Shown here one piece after another: positions 32,607-33,144 of a DNA stretch of 33,144 bases. The translations under genes and the position numbers were made by a program. This DNA comes from Tannerella sp. (lineage in GTDB: Bacteria; Bacteroidota; Bacteroidia; Bacteroidales; Tannerellaceae): assembly GCA_031266995.1 (NCBI GenBank), contig JAIRZY010000078.1:1-33144 (forward strand), read 5' to 3'. The number at the start of each line of letters is the position of its first letter. Within the stretch, counting starts at the first letter, position 1. A model generated the notes under the pieces. That model worked only from the letters and a program-made list of their open reading frames with translations. It was not told the DNA's origin and searched no databases.

Positions 32607-32924
32607 GAGACGCGATGCCGCGAGCGGGAAGGTTACATATACTGTATGTAAGTCTGCCGCCGCGGGCGGGAAGGTTACATATACAGTATGCAAGTCCGCC
32701 GCCGCGAGCGAGAAGGTTACATATACAGTATGCAAGTCCGCCGCCGCGAGCGGGAAGGTTACATATACAGTATGCAAGTCTGCCGCCGCGAGCGGGAAGG
32801 TTACATATACAGTATGCAAGTCCGCCGCCGCGGGCGAGAAGGTTACATATACTGTATGCAAGTCTGCCGCCGCGAGCGGGAAGGTTGCCTATGCAATAGG
32901 CAAGTCCGCCGATCGCGTCTCTAC
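32604..32924. repeat. 42-bp hairpin array bounded by 13-bp inverted repeats (array D)
   Basis: Seven units start at 32617 (39 bp), 32656, 32698, 32740, 32782, 32824 and 32866 (42 bp each), with GCCGCCGCGAGCGGGAAGG followed by a hairpin. The hairpin is TTACATA/TATGTAA in unit 1 and TTGCCTA/TAGGCAA in unit 7, both perfect. Units 2-6 have TTACATA/TATGCAA, one mismatch on the plus strand and a G-U pair on the minus strand. The array is enclosed by GTAGAGACGCGAT (32604-32616) and its exact reverse complement (32912-32924). It lies between the receptor gene and the SRP RNA promoter. Confidence 0.92.
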
Positions 32925-33017
32925 AATCCCGTACCGGGTTGAACTGCTGACGCAGTTCTCTGCGTGTGGTGAAGATTCATAAAAGAACGTCAGTGCCGAA
33001 TTTTAGGCGCCGGAATC

Positions 33018-33049
33018 TTTGGCCGCATGAAAATAATGACTACCTTTGC
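33018..33049 (+). promoter_or_regulatory. Promoter of the SRP RNA gene
   Basis: TTTG at 33018-33021 and TACCTTTGC at 33041-33049 are separated by 19 bp, a textbook Bacteroidota promoter. Transcription would start at about 33053-33055. Confidence 0.85.
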
Positions 33050-33052
33050 CCC

Positions 33053-33144
33053 GGGTAAGTCCTATACGGCCAGCTCCCTCGGAATCCCCCAGGGCTTGAT
33101 CGCAGCAAGGGTACTTGGTTGTAGCGGCGCGATATAGTCAGCTT
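33053..33144 (+). ncRNA. ffs: Bacterial signal recognition particle RNA (4.5S-type), 3' end at window edge
   Basis: RNA of the signal recognition particle, which binds Ffh and targets membrane proteins to the translocon. Seen: the apical-domain signature CCCCCAGG...GCAGCAAGGGTA, and the distal strand GGTTGTAGCGGC, corresponding to GATGTAGCTGGC in E. coli 4.5S RNA. Closing helices pair CCTATA near the 5' end with TATAG near the 3' end, and AAG with CTT. It follows a perfect promoter. The tip reads GC-TTGATC-GC rather than CC-GGAA-GG, so the usual GGAA tetraloop is not present. The last bases and the terminator probably lie beyond the window. Confidence 0.85.

Noticed and set aside
32445-32942. 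Repetitive ORFs across array D on both strands (repeating HTVYVTF or YIYSMQV)
   Set aside because: Period 42 is a multiple of three, and the compensatory changes point to nucleic-acid structure rather than protein.

Overview
The window is a piece of a Bacteroidales (Bacteroidota) chromosome. Three things support this: promoters of the Bacteroidota type (TAnnTTTG at -7, TTG/TTTG about 19-20 bp upstream), a TamB/TamL pair with TamL as a lipoprotein, and several families mainly found in this phylum (DUF3316-like, GH3-like, PorT-like barrel, LysM plus ligand-binding fusion). Coding regions look fairly GC-rich, so long open frames on the opposite strand are common and nearly all of them are shadows. 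The genus cannot be told from this sequence. All coordinates and repeat counts were worked out by hand.

Layout. 1-7141: tamB and tamL, an envelope biogenesis pair. 7142-7726: an intergenic stretch with an exact 21-bp tandem array, then the promoter of a tightly packed five-gene run (7727-14563): topoisomerase IV subunit A, a DUF3316-like protein, an S41 protease lipoprotein, mtaB and an LpxL-like acyltransferase. 14564-15273: a convergent intergenic region with a 41-bp hairpin array, a long imperfect palindrome and a second short copy of the array. 15274-22438, minus strand: a leucine operon, leuA-leuC-[inserted cassette]-leuD-citramalate/isopropylmalate synthase paralogue-mgsA-leuB. An attenuator-like hairpin and a small unknown gene lie upstream of it. 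23246-24170, minus: an ECF sigma factor with a small membrane protein. 24392-25481, plus: two small membrane proteins, the first with 11-residue coiled-coil repeats. 25533-27056, minus: a GH3-family enzyme. 27226-29723, plus: a LysM/ligand-binding protein and a PorT-like barrel. 29724-30157: a 42-bp palindrome array. 30158-32491: a TonB-receptor-like outer-membrane protein. 32492-33052: an inverted repeat and another 42-bp array, then the promoter and gene of the bacterial SRP RNA at the right edge.

How the genes work together. LeuA makes 2-isopropylmalate, LeuCD isomerises it and LeuB oxidises it. The second synthase may feed citramalate through the same LeuCD/LeuB enzymes towards isoleucine. 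TamB and TamL form a periplasm-spanning lipid or protein transport pair. The LpxL-like enzyme, the LysM protein, the barrels and the SRP RNA also concern the envelope or protein export, but apart from apparent operons they are not obviously one system.

The most unusual content is between genes. (1) Four sequence-unrelated tandem arrays share a period of 21, 41 or 42 bp and are built from short palindromes about half a unit apart. In two of them base changes in one arm are matched by changes in the other. (2) A decayed four-helix-bundle (23S intervening-sequence protein) gene, bracketed by perfect 20-bp inverted repeats, has split leuC from leuD.
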